Source: Desulfuribacillus alkaliarsenatis
GTDB lineage: Bacteria; Bacillota; Bacilli; Desulfuribacillales; Desulfuribacillaceae
Reading direction: 5' to 3'
Assembly: GCF_001730225.1 (NCBI RefSeq)
Contig: NZ_MIJE01000032.1
Span: forward strand, 62,001-126,000
Length of the DNA: 64,000 nt
Positions 31,009 through 41,835 of this stretch are shown here, piece by piece. The notes under the pieces were generated by a model. The model was given only the letters and a program-made list of their open reading frames with translations. It was not told the origin of the DNA and searched no databases. A program made the position numbers and the translations under genes. The number at the start of each line of letters is the position of its first letter. Within the stretch, counting starts at the first letter, position 1.

Positions 31009-31278
31009 ATGGCAAATATTAAATCGGCAAAGAAACGTATTAGCGTTACAGCTAGAAAACATGAACGTAATGTAGTTATTAAATCAAAGCTTAAAACTGC
31101 CATTAAGAAGTTCGAAACAGCAGTAAATGATACTAATCTTGAATTAGCTCAACAGGAGTTATTACAAGCTACAAAAACCCTTGATAAGGCTGTATCAAAG
31201 GGAATTATTCATAAAAATTTAGCAGCTCGTAAAAAATCGCGCTTAGCTAATCGTTTAAATAAACTAGCTCAAGCATAA
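31009..31278 (+). CDS. rpsT: Ribosomal protein S20
   Basis: An 89-residue bS20 ([21 protein letters not shown] ... ending NRLNKLAQA), a 16S rRNA-binding primary assembly protein. The ATG has GGGAGGTGA seven bases upstream. It is divergent from gpr and convergent with holA, as in Bacillus. Confidence 0.98.
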   Translation: MANIKSAKKRISVTARKHERNVVIKSKLKTAIKKFETAVNDTNLELAQQELLQATKTLDKAVSKGIIHKNLAARKKSRLANRLNKLAQA

Positions 31279-31306
31279 GAAAACGACCTTACATAGGTCG
31301 TTTTTA
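31279..31306 (+). terminator. Terminator shared by rpsT and holA
   Basis: AAACGACCT pairs with AGGTCGTTT around a five-base loop, followed by TTTTTATTTTT on the plus strand and preceded by an A-run, so it can work in both directions between the converging genes. Confidence 0.88.
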
Positions 31307-31334
31307 TTTTTCTTATCAGTTAGGTTAGTTTGCT

Positions 31335-32303
31335 TTAATTAGATAATGTAAGAACAAATTTCTCTAAAGCAAGGACATCAGTTAATTTACCTGTTTTAAT
31401 TTGTTCATCTGCCTGTGCTAAAGAGATAATAATCTTTCTAATTTGTGTGTAGCTAAAGGCCCGTGCTTGCTCTAGACTAATCTTTACAGCGTATGGATGT
31501 TGACCCACTTGGCTGGCGATTTGCTGCGGTGAATAACCCTTATCAGCTAATTCCTTAGCTAGTAACATCGTTCTAAATTTTTTCGTTATGAAAAACAGGA
31601 TTAATATTGGCGACTCTTTATTTTTTAATAAATCATAAATTATCTGTAAACCCTGTTCAATGTCACGTTTTGCAAGTTTGTCAACAAATGAAAATAAATT
31701 TTGTTCCAATGAACGAGGCACAAGTAGAATAACATGCTCGGCTGTAATTTTACCCTGTCCAATATATAAACATAGTTTTTCTATTTCCTTAGATAAGATA
31801 GTAATATTTGAACCCGTTGACAGAACTAGCTTGTTTAAAGCTTCTTGTTCAATGCTACAGCCCATTGATTCTAATTTTTTAGTAACCCAATCTTCAAGTA
31901 GCTTGCCTTGAAGTTTTTCAAAAGAAATAATTGCTTTGTTTTTTTCCAGTTGTTTGGTTATTTTTTTTCTTTTGTCTAGCTTATCTAAATTCGTTTTTAA
32001 TATGACAGTAGAGAAATCAGGTGGATTATCTATAAATTTCAAAAGCCCTTCTAAATCATGCGATTGCTTTCCAGAACCAGAACCAAAAAAATCTGCTGAG
32101 CCTGCAACGATTACCCTTTTCTCACCAATAAACGGAATAGTTTCTGCCTGTTGAATAACATTTTGAATTGGTGTCTCGTCTAAGTCAAAGACTGAATAAT
32201 TCAAATCCTCTTTTCCGTCAGGAAGATATTTAGTAATCACCCTAGATACCCACTCGTTCATTAAAACTTCTTCACTACCATGTAATAAATATATATTTGA
32301 CAT
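31335..32303 (-). CDS. holA: DNA polymerase III delta subunit
   Basis: A 322-residue HolA (YqeN), the clamp-opening subunit of the clamp loader. N-terminal MSNIYLLHGSEEVLMNEWV and the GxGKQSHDLEGLLKFIDNPPDFS region fit the family; the C-terminal helical collar domain has LAKRDIEQGLQIIYDLLKNKESPILILFFI. The ATG start follows an AGGAG-like site. It ends before the shared terminator. Confidence 0.94.
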   Translation of the reverse strand: MSNIYLLHGSEEVLMNEWVSRVITKYLPDGKEDLNYSVFDLDETPIQNVIQQAETIPFIGEKRVIVAGSADFFGSGSGKQSHDLEGLLKFIDNPPDFSTVILKTNLDKLDKRKKITKQLEKNKAIISFEKLQGKLLEDWVTKKLESMGCSIEQEALNKLVLSTGSNITILSKEIEKLCLYIGQGKITAEHVILLVPRSLEQNLFSFVDKLAKRDIEQGLQIIYDLLKNKESPILILFFITKKFRTMLLAKELADKGYSPQQIASQVGQHPYAVKISLEQARAFSYTQIRKIIISLAQADEQIKTGKLTDVLALEKFVLTLSN

Positions 32304-32341
32304 ATGAATCTCCTACTATAAATTTATCTATTACTAATTTT

Positions 32342-32755
32342 TTATCTAATTTGTGTCGTCGTCCTATGATAATCTATCTTTATACATTTATCCATAAATA
32401 CTTCTACCCCTGCATTTTTTGCTGTTTGATATGCTTGTTCGTTTACTACACCAAACTGCATCCAAATTGCTTTAACTCCTTTTTCAATAGCTTCTTCAAC
32501 AATAGGTAAAACATAGTCACTTCTTCTAAAAATAGTAACTATATCAATAGGTATATCAATTTCTGCCAGGCTACCATAGCATTTTTCTCCTAATATTTCC
32601 GTTGCCTTAGGATTAACCGGGATTATAGTAAAGCCCCTATTTTGCAAGTATTTTGCTACCATATAGCTTGGACGATCTTCACTTACAGATAAACCGACAA
32701 CTGCGACTGTCTTTGCATCTTCAAAAACACGCTTCATGGCTAGTTCTTCATTCAT
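32342..32755 (-). CDS. CoA-binding domain protein (YccU-like)
   Basis: A 137-residue single-domain Rossmann protein of the CoA_binding family: TVAVVGLSVSEDRPSYMVAKYLQNRGFTIIPVNPK, then IWMQFGVVNEQA and FMDKCIKIDYHR. Its substrate and role are unknown. ATG at 32755 is preferred, with GGAGGT about ten bases upstream. The reading frame is open 24 bases further, to a TTG that overlaps the comEC stop. It lies between comEC and holA. Confidence 0.9.
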   Translation of the reverse strand: MNEELAMKRVFEDAKTVAVVGLSVSEDRPSYMVAKYLQNRGFTIIPVNPKATEILGEKCYGSLAEIDIPIDIVTIFRRSDYVLPIVEEAIEKGVKAIWMQFGVVNEQAYQTAKNAGVEVFMDKCIKIDYHRTTTQIR

Positions 32756-32771
32756 ACCTGAAACTACCTCC

Positions 32772-35171
32772 TTATTCAAGCATCGTATTTACAATTACAT
32801 CGTTCTGACTGACTTGAAAGTGTATAGCACCTTGTTCATCTGTACGATATATCTCTGCTCCTATGTTATGTAAATTATCTAAAACCTGTTGATTCGGGTG
32901 ACCAAAGCGGTTATATTTCCCCACACTTATTGCTGCATATTCTGGGCTTACCTGTTGCAAAAACAGTTCTGTACTAGATGTTCGGCTACCATGATGTGCT
33001 ACTTTAAGAATATCTACTTGCAAATCGTACAGAGTGTCGTAAAGCAACATCTCTGTTTCGGCTTCAATGTCGCCAGTGAACAACACCTTTACGTCATAGT
33101 ATGTTAATAATTTTACCATGGAAGTCTCATTAGGTGAACTCAATACCGATTTATTTATTTTAGGGTATAGAATCTCAAATACAATATCATCAACAATGAT
33201 TTTATCACCTTCTGTTACTTGATACAGTTCTACACCAGAACGTTCAGCTAATTGCTTTAGTTCTTGAAATATTGGCCTTGGGTCATCATAGCCATAGATT
33301 AAACTGCCAACAGAGTGTTCTACTAAAACAGCAAACAGACCTTGAATATGGTCATAATCAGCATGACTCAAGAAAACGATATCAAGATGGCGCACTCCAA
33401 TAGCATTTAAATAAGGTAAAACTACATGTTTTCCTATATCGTAATTACTACCTGGGATCCCACCACCGTCAATCAGAATATGCTTACCCTTAGGTGTTTC
33501 TATATGTATGGCATCCCCTTGACCTACATCTATTAGCGTAATATGTAATTCACCTGTAGGTAGCTTAGGAAAAAACACATATGCAATAACTACTATTAAG
33601 AACAATGAATTTATTACGATAGCTTTTACATGATAACGTTTATAATACAGCAAATATCCCATAAAAACTGTACCTGCAAAATAAATCAATACCCACCAGA
33701 TTGATATTTCAGGAAAGCTACTTACAAACCTTGTAGCAAATTCAAAGCCGTCGGTTATACTTAGCATCAAGCTTGCACTATGCTTTAATATATACCCTGG
33801 AATAACAGTTAGCGCTGGATGAATCCATCCGAACATTAATAACATTATACCAGCCGGTAATATTAGGAAGCTAATGATTGGTAATATAAAAAACTGCGAT
33901 ATAAAAACAGACCAGGCAAACTCCTGAAAATAGTATACTAGTAACGGAAAAGCTAATATCTGTGCTGATATTGTAATAGCAACAAAGTTACGCAACCACG
34001 GCCATGAAAGGTGAGCTTTTCTAAGCATATAATCAATAATTGGCATAAACAATACAATACCTGCTGTGATTATAAAGGTAAGTTGAAATCCTGCAGCTAG
34101 CAGCAGTTTAGGTTCAAATAATATAATTACAAATGCAGCTAAAATCAGATTTGTGTAGACATCGCCCTTCTTGTTTATCAATAAAGCGATAAGCATAAGC
34201 ATTGCCATAATAACCGCCCTTACTACAGACGGACTTGCACCTGTTAATATAGCGTACACAGGTAGCAATACTAGTAGAATCACATATGCCCTTTCCCTCG
34301 TTATAAATAGTAGACGGTCAGCAAAGAAAATCATGACAACGATGATGATTCCAACATGTAGACCTGATAATGCAAACAAATGGGCAAGGCCTAAATTGCG
34401 TATTTGGTCTCTAGTATCAAAATCTATATAACCACGATCTCCTAGCACCAATGCATTTACTATAGCAAATTCCCGATTTTCCATATAGCTATTGATAATG
34501 TTTTGATAGTATACCTTAGTATTATATACAAACCCTCGCAGCTTGTATTGAACACCTTCATGGGTGCCTATAACTTCAATTTGATTGTATTCTGTAATTA
34601 GCTTACCATCCCATCCTTGTAGCCAAAAATAACGTTGTTCATCAAACCCACCTGGGTTTCTTTTAAGGGAAGGCGCACGGTATTGACCCGTAGCATCTAT
34701 TACCATACCTGGTATTATGTAAATAATTTCATCATCTTTATGTTCATCGTTCATATGTTCATCGTGATATATTCGAAGCTGTACGTATAAATCATCTTCA
34801 GACTTTAGTAGCAACCCTTTGTAGCTAGGTGTGTGCCATACCGAATTGACAACGCCAACAACACTAACTATTTCTCGGTCTTTGATTTGTCTTTCTATCC
34901 CTATTGACTCTATCCTAGTAAGTCCATAAATAGTTCCTGTAATTAAACTTACACACATTAGTAATATAAAAGTGTAGCTTAAACTCCAGGTTGAATTATT
35001 ACTCCTAAAAACTAAGATTATAATTGCTAAAAGAGAAACGATAACGAAAAGTACTATAATTACGATAGAATCCATAATTAACATAGAAGCCTGTTTATTT
35101 AATTTTAACAATAAAGAAAGTAGCAAGCCAATTAAGAATGCTATTAATAACCAAAAAAGAGGACGACGCAT
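32772..35171 (-). CDS. comEC: Competence protein ComEC (DNA uptake channel)
   Basis: A 799-residue ComEC/Rec2. It has an N-terminal membrane and OB-like part, a central multi-helix competence domain (about 220-520, GLAHLFALSGLHVGIII) and a C-terminal metallo-beta-lactamase domain (LSHADYDHIQG, VLFTGDIEAETE, KVAHHGSRTSS). It carries single-stranded DNA across the membrane. comEA is nearby but separated by trxA, a sulfhydrylase gene, and absence of comEB. Confidence 0.95.
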   Translation of the reverse strand: MRRPLFWLLIAFLIGLLLSLLLKLNKQASMLIMDSIVIIVLFVIVSLLAIIILVFRSNNSTWSLSYTFILLMCVSLITGTIYGLTRIESIGIERQIKDREIVSVVGVVNSVWHTPSYKGLLLKSEDDLYVQLRIYHDEHMNDEHKDDEIIYIIPGMVIDATGQYRAPSLKRNPGGFDEQRYFWLQGWDGKLITEYNQIEVIGTHEGVQYKLRGFVYNTKVYYQNIINSYMENREFAIVNALVLGDRGYIDFDTRDQIRNLGLAHLFALSGLHVGIIIVVMIFFADRLLFITRERAYVILLVLLPVYAILTGASPSVVRAVIMAMLMLIALLINKKGDVYTNLILAAFVIILFEPKLLLAAGFQLTFIITAGIVLFMPIIDYMLRKAHLSWPWLRNFVAITISAQILAFPLLVYYFQEFAWSVFISQFFILPIISFLILPAGIMLLMFGWIHPALTVIPGYILKHSASLMLSITDGFEFATRFVSSFPEISIWWVLIYFAGTVFMGYLLYYKRYHVKAIVINSLFLIVVIAYVFFPKLPTGELHITLIDVGQGDAIHIETPKGKHILIDGGGIPGSNYDIGKHVVLPYLNAIGVRHLDIVFLSHADYDHIQGLFAVLVEHSVGSLIYGYDDPRPIFQELKQLAERSGVELYQVTEGDKIIVDDIVFEILYPKINKSVLSSPNETSMVKLLTYYDVKVLFTGDIEAETEMLLYDTLYDLQVDILKVAHHGSRTSSTELFLQQVSPEYAAISVGKYNRFGHPNQQVLDNLHNIGAEIYRTDEQGAIHFQVSQNDVIVNTMLE

Positions 35172-35274
35172 AACCTACCCCCGTAGAACAGTATAGGGAT
35201 AAATTCGCTATCGCCCTCTCATTTCCTGTAAATTAATACATAATCAAGACATATTAATCTTATTTTTATCTGTT

Positions 35275-35592
35275 TTACAGATTTTTATTTACTAAATCAA
35301 CCAAACCCGCCTTTGGTTGAAAGCCTACAGCACGTTCAACAACTTCTCCATCTTTCATAATAACGATGGTAGGAACACCTTGAATTTTGAATTCAGCAGC
35401 AAGCTCTTGGTTTTGGTCAACGTTCACCTTTACAACCTTCGCCTTTCCAGCTAAGTCTGTAGCTAATTCTTCTAATACAGGTGTAAGCATCTTGCAAGGA
35501 CCGCACCAATCAGCATAAAAATCTACAATCGAAACACCTGAATTAACTTCTGCCTCTAAATTTTCTTTCCCGACTACACTTATAACTGACAT
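35275..35592 (-). CDS. trxA: Thioredoxin
   Basis: A 105-residue classical thioredoxin with active site WCGPCK (about residues 29-34), FYADWCGPCKMLTPVLEEL, and the cis-proline loop GVPTIVIMKDGE. It is a cytosolic disulfide reductase. The ATG has AGGAGG about six bases upstream. Its own promoter is visible at 35667-35695. Confidence 0.97.
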   Translation of the reverse strand: MSVISVVGKENLEAEVNSGVSIVDFYADWCGPCKMLTPVLEELATDLAGKAKVVKVNVDQNQELAAEFKIQGVPTIVIMKDGEVVERAVGFQPKAGLVDLVNKNL

Positions 35593-35666
35593 GATAGTAA
35601 CCTCCTAGTGGTTGGTTATATTTTCGACTGGTATAACAATAAAACATTATACCCCTTCACGCATAT

Positions 35667-35695
35667 ATCTTATGCAATTCAGCCAATTATTTCAA
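35667..35695 (-). promoter_or_regulatory. Sigma-A promoter of trxA
   Basis: TTGAAA (35690-35695), 17 bases, TAAGAT (35667-35672) on the minus strand, 75 bases before the trxA start. Confidence 0.6.
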
Positions 35696-35758
35696 GAAAA
35701 AATGGCATTATACTGCATATTAATATTCTATACCTGATTACTGATTACTGAATACTTG

Positions 35759-37042
35759 CTACTTACTATTTGCAAAAGCTTGTTCTAGGTCTTCGATTAA
35801 ATCAGCTGCATCCTCTATTCCAACTGACAGTCTAATCATATCCTCTGTAACACCAGTAGACTCTTGCTGTTCCTTAGTTAGTTGCTGATGTGTAGTTGAT
35901 GCAGGGTGGATAACTAATGATTTTGCATCTCCTACGTTTGCTAATAGTAAGAATAATTTTAACGAGTCTATAAATTTAGTGGCTGCTTCAGTTCCACCTT
36001 TTATCCCGAATGTTAGAATCGCACCCTGTCCCTTAGGTAGGTATTTTTGGGCTTTATCATAGTTAATGTTATCCTTTAGTCCTGGATAATTAACCCAGCT
36101 TACACAATCATGCCCTTGAAGGAATTCTGCAATTTTTTGGGCGTTTTCACTATGGCGTTGCATGCGTAAATGTAAAGTCTCTAAGCCTTGTATCATTAGA
36201 AATGAATTGAATGGAGATATACAAGAGCCCATATCTCTTAACAATTGAACGCGCGCTTTAATAATATACGCTGCAGGTCCGACATCCCTTGTATAAGATA
36301 CACCATGATAGCTTGTATCAGGCTCTGTCAGCCCTGGAAATCTTCCATTATCCCAATTGAACTTCCCAGAATCTACAATTACTCCGCCAATTGAGGTTCC
36401 GTGTCCACCAATAAATTTTGTGGCTGAATGCACAACAATATCAGCGCCAAAGTCAAATGGCTTAATTAGGTAAGGCGTACCAAATGTATTATCAATTATT
36501 AAAGGAACACCAGCATCATGGGCCACCTTAGCAACTGCCTCAATGTCTAATATATCAATTTTAGGATTACCTATAACCTCTGCAAAAACAGCCTTAGTTT
36601 TGTCATTGATTGCTTGTTTAAAGTTATTAGGGTCTGCAGGATCTACAAAATTAACTTTAACACCAAGTTTTGGCAATGTTACTGAGAACAAATTATATGT
36701 TCCTCCATATAGACTGCTAGCTGCAACTATCTCATCTCCTGAGCTAGCAATGTTTAGAATTGCATATGTAATAGCAGCCTGACCTGACGATGTTGCTAAA
36801 GCGCCAATTCCACCTTCTAATTCAGTAATTCTTTTCTCAAACACATCTTGAGTCGGGTTCATAATACGTGTGTATATATTCCCCATTTCCTTTAATGCAA
36901 ATAAGTTAGCTGCATGCTCTGTATCACGAAAAACATATGAAGATGTTTGGTATATAGGTACCGCACAAGCCCCTGTAGTCTGGTCAGCATCATATCCGCC
37001 TCGCACTGCCACTGTATCAAAACGTAATTTTTTGTCAGTCAT
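35759..37042 (-). CDS. O-acetylhomoserine sulfhydrylase
   Basis: A 427-residue PLP enzyme of the Cys/Met metabolism family making homocysteine from O-acetylhomoserine and sulfide. The PLP lysine lies in [16 protein letters not shown] (about 205), with [11 protein letters not shown] and DNTFGTPYL nearby. ATG at 37042 is used, with GGAGGA seven bases upstream; the upstream extension is Phe/Ile-rich and not family-like. The length of about 430 residues fits this enzyme better than cystathionine synthases. No S-box or T-box is seen upstream. Confidence 0.92.
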   Translation of the reverse strand: MTDKKLRFDTVAVRGGYDADQTTGACAVPIYQTSSYVFRDTEHAANLFALKEMGNIYTRIMNPTQDVFEKRITELEGGIGALATSSGQAAITYAILNIASSGDEIVAASSLYGGTYNLFSVTLPKLGVKVNFVDPADPNNFKQAINDKTKAVFAEVIGNPKIDILDIEAVAKVAHDAGVPLIIDNTFGTPYLIKPFDFGADIVVHSATKFIGGHGTSIGGVIVDSGKFNWDNGRFPGLTEPDTSYHGVSYTRDVGPAAYIIKARVQLLRDMGSCISPFNSFLMIQGLETLHLRMQRHSENAQKIAEFLQGHDCVSWVNYPGLKDNINYDKAQKYLPKGQGAILTFGIKGGTEAATKFIDSLKLFLLLANVGDAKSLVIHPASTTHQQLTKEQQESTGVTEDMIRLSVGIEDAADLIEDLEQAFANSK

Positions 37043-37064
37043 ACTATTCCTCCTAAAAATGATG

Positions 37065-37080
37065 ATATAAAATTTTATAT
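37065..37080. repeat. 16-bp AT palindrome before the sulfhydrylase gene
   Basis: ATATAAAATTTTATAT is a perfect palindrome 23 bases upstream of the start codon, in the leader or promoter. It could be an operator, but AT-only palindromes arise easily by chance. Confidence 0.45.
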
Positions 37081-37153
37081 AATATACCACAATTCACATT
37101 ATATTACTATGTTTAATATGTTATTTTCTATCTGTTTATGTTTTCTTACTAGC

Positions 37154-37798
37154 TTATTGAATCGTAATGCTATCCTTAATGTTTTCAAATGTTACCTGTC
37201 CAATTCCACTGACATTAATAATTGACTCTATAGATTGAAATGCTCCGTGTTGCTCACGATACCTTATAATTGCCTCTGCCCTGCTAGGACCAATCCCTGG
37301 TAGGACTTGTAATTGTTCTTGTGTGGCCGTATTTATGTTCACCATACTATTTACATTATTGGAATCACTTGCACTAGCTATACTCGCTAAAGTGTTCCAT
37401 GCTTGCTGCTCCTCTACAGAGGTGTAGACAATTACCTCTTGTCCATCAGTAAGTTTAGCTGCTAAATTTATTAAATCTAAATTGCCGTCAGCCAGCGGAC
37501 CTCCTGCAGCGTTAACTGCATCAACAACCCTATTCGAGGTATCTAACTTATAAACTCCAGGGTTTTTAACCGCCCCTTTAACATGTACGTATATTTCATC
37601 ATAAATCGGGGCGCTAACAATGTCCCGATCCCCGTTTTCTACTTGCGCACCGTCATTAATATCTTTTTGCTCGGATATTTCTATAATAATTCCAGTTTGT
37701 TGGATATGTGCTTTATAAAAATAAAAGCTACTAGCAATTAATATTGCACTAAACAAGATTATTATAAGAATTTTTTGTCGGTCTGAGATCGTTGTCAT
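37154..37798 (-). CDS. comEA: Competence protein ComEA (DNA receptor)
   Basis: A 214-residue ComEA. It has one N-terminal membrane anchor (ILIIILFSAILIASSFYF), an extracellular SLBB domain (VHVKGAVKNPGVYKLDTSNRVVDAVNAAGG) and two C-terminal helix-hairpin-helix motifs (INTATQEQLQVLPGIGPSRAEAIIRYREQ) that bind double-stranded DNA. It follows leuS. Confidence 0.95.
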   Translation of the reverse strand: MTTISDRQKILIIILFSAILIASSFYFYKAHIQQTGIIIEISEQKDINDGAQVENGDRDIVSAPIYDEIYVHVKGAVKNPGVYKLDTSNRVVDAVNAAGGPLADGNLDLINLAAKLTDGQEVIVYTSVEEQQAWNTLASIASASDSNNVNSMVNINTATQEQLQVLPGIGPSRAEAIIRYREQHGAFQSIESIINVSGIGQVTFENIKDSITIQ

Positions 37799-37833
37799 TG
37801 GTAGCGCCCCCTTAAATAATATTTAGGTCACAT

Positions 37834-40302
37834 TTAACTAACAACTATGTTTATTAATTTTCCTGGTACAACTATAACTTTACGTACCTGCTTACCTTCT
37901 ATTAATTCCTTAATTTTTTCATCAGCAAAAGCAAGCTGCTCTATTTCCTCCTTTGTGCTACTAGTCGCTACTACAAGCTTTGTTTTCACTTTACCATTTA
38001 TCTGAGCTACAATTTCTACCTCATCTAAAACGAGTGCAGTCTCATCGTACTCAGGCCAAACAACAAGGTGAACGCTTTCCTTCTGACCAATCATTTCCCA
38101 CAGCTCTTCAGTGATATGCGGCGCAAATGGCGCGAGCATTACTACTAAGTTTCTAATAGCTTCTTTAAATACAGCTTTGTTAGCCGATTCAGGATATTGA
38201 TTAATCTTATTTACCAATTCCATTATTGAAGATATTGCCGTATTAAAATTATAGCGAACTCCCGTATCTTCTGTTACCTTCTTTATCGTCGCATGGATAG
38301 TACGATGCAATTCCTTGCTGTCTTTACAATCCAAATTGTACTCTAAGTCCTCGTTAAATAATTCCTTGTTCTCAGTGACAATTCTCCAAACACGATTTAA
38401 AAATCTATGGCAGCCTTCCACACCTTGGTCGTTCCAATCTAAATCTCTGTCTGGCGGAGCAGCAAATAATATAAATAGCCTTCCAGTGTCAGCACCGTAT
38501 TTGCTAATTATCTCGTCAGGGCTTACGACATTCCCCTTAGACTTTGACATTTTTGCCCCTTCTTTAATTACCATACCTTGAGTTAATAAACTGTTGAAGG
38601 GCTCCTTAAAATTAACTAACCCTGAATCATATAATACCTTTGTGAAAAACCTAGAGTATAGTAAATGTAAGACAGCGTGCTCAATTCCACCAATATATTC
38701 ATTAACTGGTAGCCAGTTATTTGCTTTATCAGATGCAAACGGTAATTCCTTATTTTTTGGATCAGTATAGCGTAAATAATACCAAGACGAACAGATGAAC
38801 GTATCCATCGTATCAGTTTCACGTTTTGCGGCTTTCCCGCAGGTCGGACATGTTGTATTTAGATAACTATCTGATGTTGCTAATGGAGATTTGCTTCCCT
38901 GCGATAAATTTACATCATCAGGTAACAAAACAGGTAACTTCTCATTAGGAACTGGTACAATACCACATTCATCACAATACACAATTGGTATTGGTGCCCC
39001 CCAATATCTTTGACGCGATACAAGCCAGTCACGTAATCGGTAAGATATTGTCGCCTTGCCTAGATTTTGTTTCTCTAAATAGCTAGCTATTTCCCTAATC
39101 GCTTGTGTGTTTTTTTGCCCGTTGAAGTCACCACTATTGATTAATGTTCCTTCACCAACATAAGCATCCACTAATTGCTGTTGTTCATCATAATTAGCTT
39201 CCTCTGGGTTATATGGAGCTATTACTTGTACAATTGGCAGATTATATTTTTTTGCAAACAGAAAATCGCGCTCGTCATGTCCCGGAACACCCATAACAGC
39301 CCCTGTACCGTATTCCATTAATACATAGTTTGCTACCCATATCGGTACCTGTTCCTTAGTTATTGGGTGTACAGCGTATTGACCTGTAAATATCCCAATT
39401 TTTTCTGAATCTACTGAAGTACGTTCAATCTCTGATTTTTTGCGAATCGATTCAACAAATTCGAAAATTTCCTGTTCCTTATCAGTTCCAGCTACTAATT
39501 GTTGCACATATGGATGTTCAGGTGCTAAGACCATATATGTTACACCGAATAATGTATCTGGACGGGTAGTAAAAACAGAAACCTGTTCGTTAATTGTTGG
39601 TAAGCCGAAAACGATTTCAGCACCTTCACTCTTACCTATCCAGTTACGCTGCATTGTTTTAACTTTTTCAGGCCAGCCATCAAGGGTATCTAAATCTTGT
39701 AATAGCTTTTCTGCATAATCAGTAATTTTGAAAAACCATTGTTCTAATTCCTTCTTAACAACCTCTGTTCCACATCTCCAGCAGCCACCGTTTTCTACCT
39801 GCTCATTGGCAAGTACAGTTACACAGTCAGGACACCAATTAACAGCAGCTTTCTTACGATAAGCTAAACCCTGATCATAAAAATGCAGAAACAGCCATTG
39901 TGTAAATTTATAGTAATCAGGAGCACAGGTTGTAACCTCGCGGCTCCAATCATAGCTTACGCCTAATTTCTTCTGTTGACTTCTCATATAATCAATATTA
40001 TCAAAGGTCCATTTAGCAGGATGTAAATTATTCTTGATAGCAGCATTTTCGGCAGGCATACCAAATGCATCCCAACCCATAGGGTGTAGTACATTATAGC
40101 CTTTCATGCGCTTAAATCTTGCAATTACATCTCCGATTGAATATACACGCATATGTCCCATATGTAGCTTTCCTGATGGATATGGAAATTGCTCTAAACA
40201 ATAGAAATTTGGCTTGTCCGTTATATCCTCAGTTTTAAACATATCTTTATCTTCCCATTGCTTTTGCCACTTAGTTTCTACTTCTGCTGGGTTGTATTGC
40301 AT
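37834..40302 (-). CDS. leuS: Leucine-tRNA ligase
   Basis: An 822-residue class Ia synthetase. The HIGH motif is [12 protein letters not shown] (about 42), KMSKS is [11 protein letters not shown], and a CP1 editing domain with a zinc ribbon (CDECGIVPV ... CPTCGK) is present. It is controlled by the leucine T-box upstream (40366-40656). The ATG has AGGAGG upstream. Confidence 0.98.
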   Translation of the reverse strand: MQYNPAEVETKWQKQWEDKDMFKTEDITDKPNFYCLEQFPYPSGKLHMGHMRVYSIGDVIARFKRMKGYNVLHPMGWDAFGMPAENAAIKNNLHPAKWTFDNIDYMRSQQKKLGVSYDWSREVTTCAPDYYKFTQWLFLHFYDQGLAYRKKAAVNWCPDCVTVLANEQVENGGCWRCGTEVVKKELEQWFFKITDYAEKLLQDLDTLDGWPEKVKTMQRNWIGKSEGAEIVFGLPTINEQVSVFTTRPDTLFGVTYMVLAPEHPYVQQLVAGTDKEQEIFEFVESIRKKSEIERTSVDSEKIGIFTGQYAVHPITKEQVPIWVANYVLMEYGTGAVMGVPGHDERDFLFAKKYNLPIVQVIAPYNPEEANYDEQQQLVDAYVGEGTLINSGDFNGQKNTQAIREIASYLEKQNLGKATISYRLRDWLVSRQRYWGAPIPIVYCDECGIVPVPNEKLPVLLPDDVNLSQGSKSPLATSDSYLNTTCPTCGKAAKRETDTMDTFICSSWYYLRYTDPKNKELPFASDKANNWLPVNEYIGGIEHAVLHLLYSRFFTKVLYDSGLVNFKEPFNSLLTQGMVIKEGAKMSKSKGNVVSPDEIISKYGADTGRLFILFAAPPDRDLDWNDQGVEGCHRFLNRVWRIVTENKELFNEDLEYNLDCKDSKELHRTIHATIKKVTEDTGVRYNFNTAISSIMELVNKINQYPESANKAVFKEAIRNLVVMLAPFAPHITEELWEMIGQKESVHLVVWPEYDETALVLDEVEIVAQINGKVKTKLVVATSSTKEEIEQLAFADEKIKELIEGKQVRKVIVVPGKLINIVVS

Positions 40303-40365
40303 TTTATTAGTTACCTCCTAATATAAGTAAATATTTGTTCTCAAACTACAATATTGTAAAAAAAT

Positions 40366-40656
40366 CAAAAACCTCTCACCCCAAGCTATATAGCTAGGGA
40401 CGAGAGGTTATCACACGTGGTACCACCCTAATTAGCAACCTTAAAACATGTATGCTCACTCAAAGCTTTAACGCAGCTTAGACGATCGATACTACCATTT
40501 CATAGGCAAATGCTACCCTGAAATGCTCATAAAGATAACTTAAGGGTGAGTTCATTATATTTCGCCACTAACTTCCACCAACCGTTAGCTCTCTATTGGT
40601 CAAACATATAACTAATAGTCCCTGTCACTGTTTTTATTTCGATTAAAATCAGTGTT
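40366..40656 (-). promoter_or_regulatory. Leucine T-box leader of leuS
   Basis: The T-box sequence AGGGTGGTACCACG is at 40416-40429. The terminator pairs AACCTCTCGTCCC (40397-40409) with GGGGTGAGAGGTT (about 40369-40381), followed by T5. The upstream stem I includes GGTTGGTGGAAG and a GAACTCACC segment whose CTC (40548-40550) is the likely leucine specifier. Uncharged tRNA-Leu would favour the antiterminator. This explains nearly all of the 380-base gap. Confidence 0.95.
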
Positions 40657-40686
40657 AGTATATGAAATTTCTATATGCTTTGTCAA
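40657..40686 (-). promoter_or_regulatory. Sigma-A promoter of the leuS leader
   Basis: TTGACA (40681-40686), 18 bases, TATACT (40657-40662). The -35 overlaps the stop codon of yqeM. Confidence 0.8.
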
Positions 40687-41441
40687 GGGCTTACCTTTTT
40701 AACAACCCAAAAATATCTGTCTGTAGCCTCTTCTATATTTTTCTCTAAATTAAAATCTGCAAACTCCATTGATATTTCAAAGCCGTTTTTATTCAATAAG
40801 CCTCTTACATCCTCGATAGTATATCCTTTTTGGATATGATATTCATCATGACGAAGGTATTTATTCTTTTGTTCTTTGGTCATTAACGTTACATCATAAT
40901 GCAATTCAGATAATTGTTTATCAAAATGATTATGCCAAATACAAATTACATCATCAGCTACCTCAAAATTTTTCAAATCGTGTAATTGATGTTCCATCTT
41001 CGCAAGTGCTAATAGGTCAAAAATAAATAAACCACCTGGTTTTAGATTGTTATATATCTTGTTGAAGGTCACATCTAAATCGGCTATTGATGGTAAATAG
41101 TTCATACTATCGCAAAAAGAGTAGCAAATATCCATTGGTTCTGGTAGCTGTAGCTGAGTCATGTCTTCAAGCAGATAATTAACTCTTCTGCGTATTGGCA
41201 AGCTAAGCTGCAATCGCTTTTCTTCAGCAATAGTTAGCATCTCGTCAGAAATATCTATGCCCCATATTTGATGCCCATTAGCCGCAAGCTTCATACAAAG
41301 TGTTCCAGTTCCACAGCCTATATCTGCAATTCTTAACGGCTTTTCTTCTATTGCCTTATCAAGCACCTTCAACCACTGCTCATATGGTGCATCCTTCATT
41401 AGAAAGTCATAAAAATTAGCAAATTCTCGATATATACCCAT
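40683..41441 (-). CDS. yqeM: Class I SAM-dependent methyltransferase YqeM
   Basis: A 252-residue methyltransferase in the place of yqeM. SAM motif: RIADIGCGTGTLCMKLAANG (about 35-55), with MDICYSFCDSMNYLP downstream. The substrate is not known. It is last in the nadD-yqeK-rsfS-yqeM run, nine bases after rsfS. Confidence 0.88.
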   Translation of the reverse strand: MGIYREFANFYDFLMKDAPYEQWLKVLDKAIEEKPLRIADIGCGTGTLCMKLAANGHQIWGIDISDEMLTIAEEKRLQLSLPIRRRVNYLLEDMTQLQLPEPMDICYSFCDSMNYLPSIADLDVTFNKIYNNLKPGGLFIFDLLALAKMEHQLHDLKNFEVADDVICIWHNHFDKQLSELHYDVTLMTKEQKNKYLRHDEYHIQKGYTIEDVRGLLNKNGFEISMEFADFNLEKNIEEATDRYFWVVKKVSP

Positions 41442-41451
41442 AAAACACTAC

Positions 41452-41832
41452 CTATTTTTCTTCTAACAGGCTATCTAATGGTATTTGTCGTGCATCTGCC
41501 CAGATACGCTCTAAATTGTAAAATTCACGTTCTTCTTGGCGGAATACATGGACAATTATATCGCCATAATCAAGCAGCACCCATTTGCCCTCTTGTGTGC
41601 CCTCAATACCCTTTGCCATAATATTATGTTTTTGCTTCAGGGTGTCTTCAACATGGTCTGCTAATGACTTCACCTGTGTAACTGACCTACCAGTACAGAC
41701 AATAAAGTAGTCCGCAATCACAGATAGGCCTTCTATATTTAGTACCACCATATCTTCGGCTTTTTTTTCATCTAATAATTTTGTTATCACTTCAACGGTT
41801 TGTAAGTTTTGTTCTTTAGCTTGTATTGTCAT
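41452..41832 (-). CDS. rsfS: Ribosomal silencing factor RsfS
   Basis: A 126-residue RsfS (YqeL), which binds L14 and blocks subunit joining in slow growth. VVLNIEGLSVIADYFIVCTGRSVTQVKSLADHVE and EGTQEGKWVLLDYGDIIVHVFRQEEREFYNLERIW are diagnostic. It begins three bases after yqeK. Confidence 0.96.
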   Translation of the reverse strand: MTIQAKEQNLQTVEVITKLLDEKKAEDMVVLNIEGLSVIADYFIVCTGRSVTQVKSLADHVEDTLKQKHNIMAKGIEGTQEGKWVLLDYGDIIVHVFRQEEREFYNLERIWADARQIPLDSLLEEK

Positions 41833-41835
41833 ATT

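Noticed and set aside
37043-37153. SAM riboswitch or T-box upstream of the sulfhydrylase gene
   Set aside because: The gap is only about 110 bases and lacks S-box or T-box sequences; only an AT palindrome is present.
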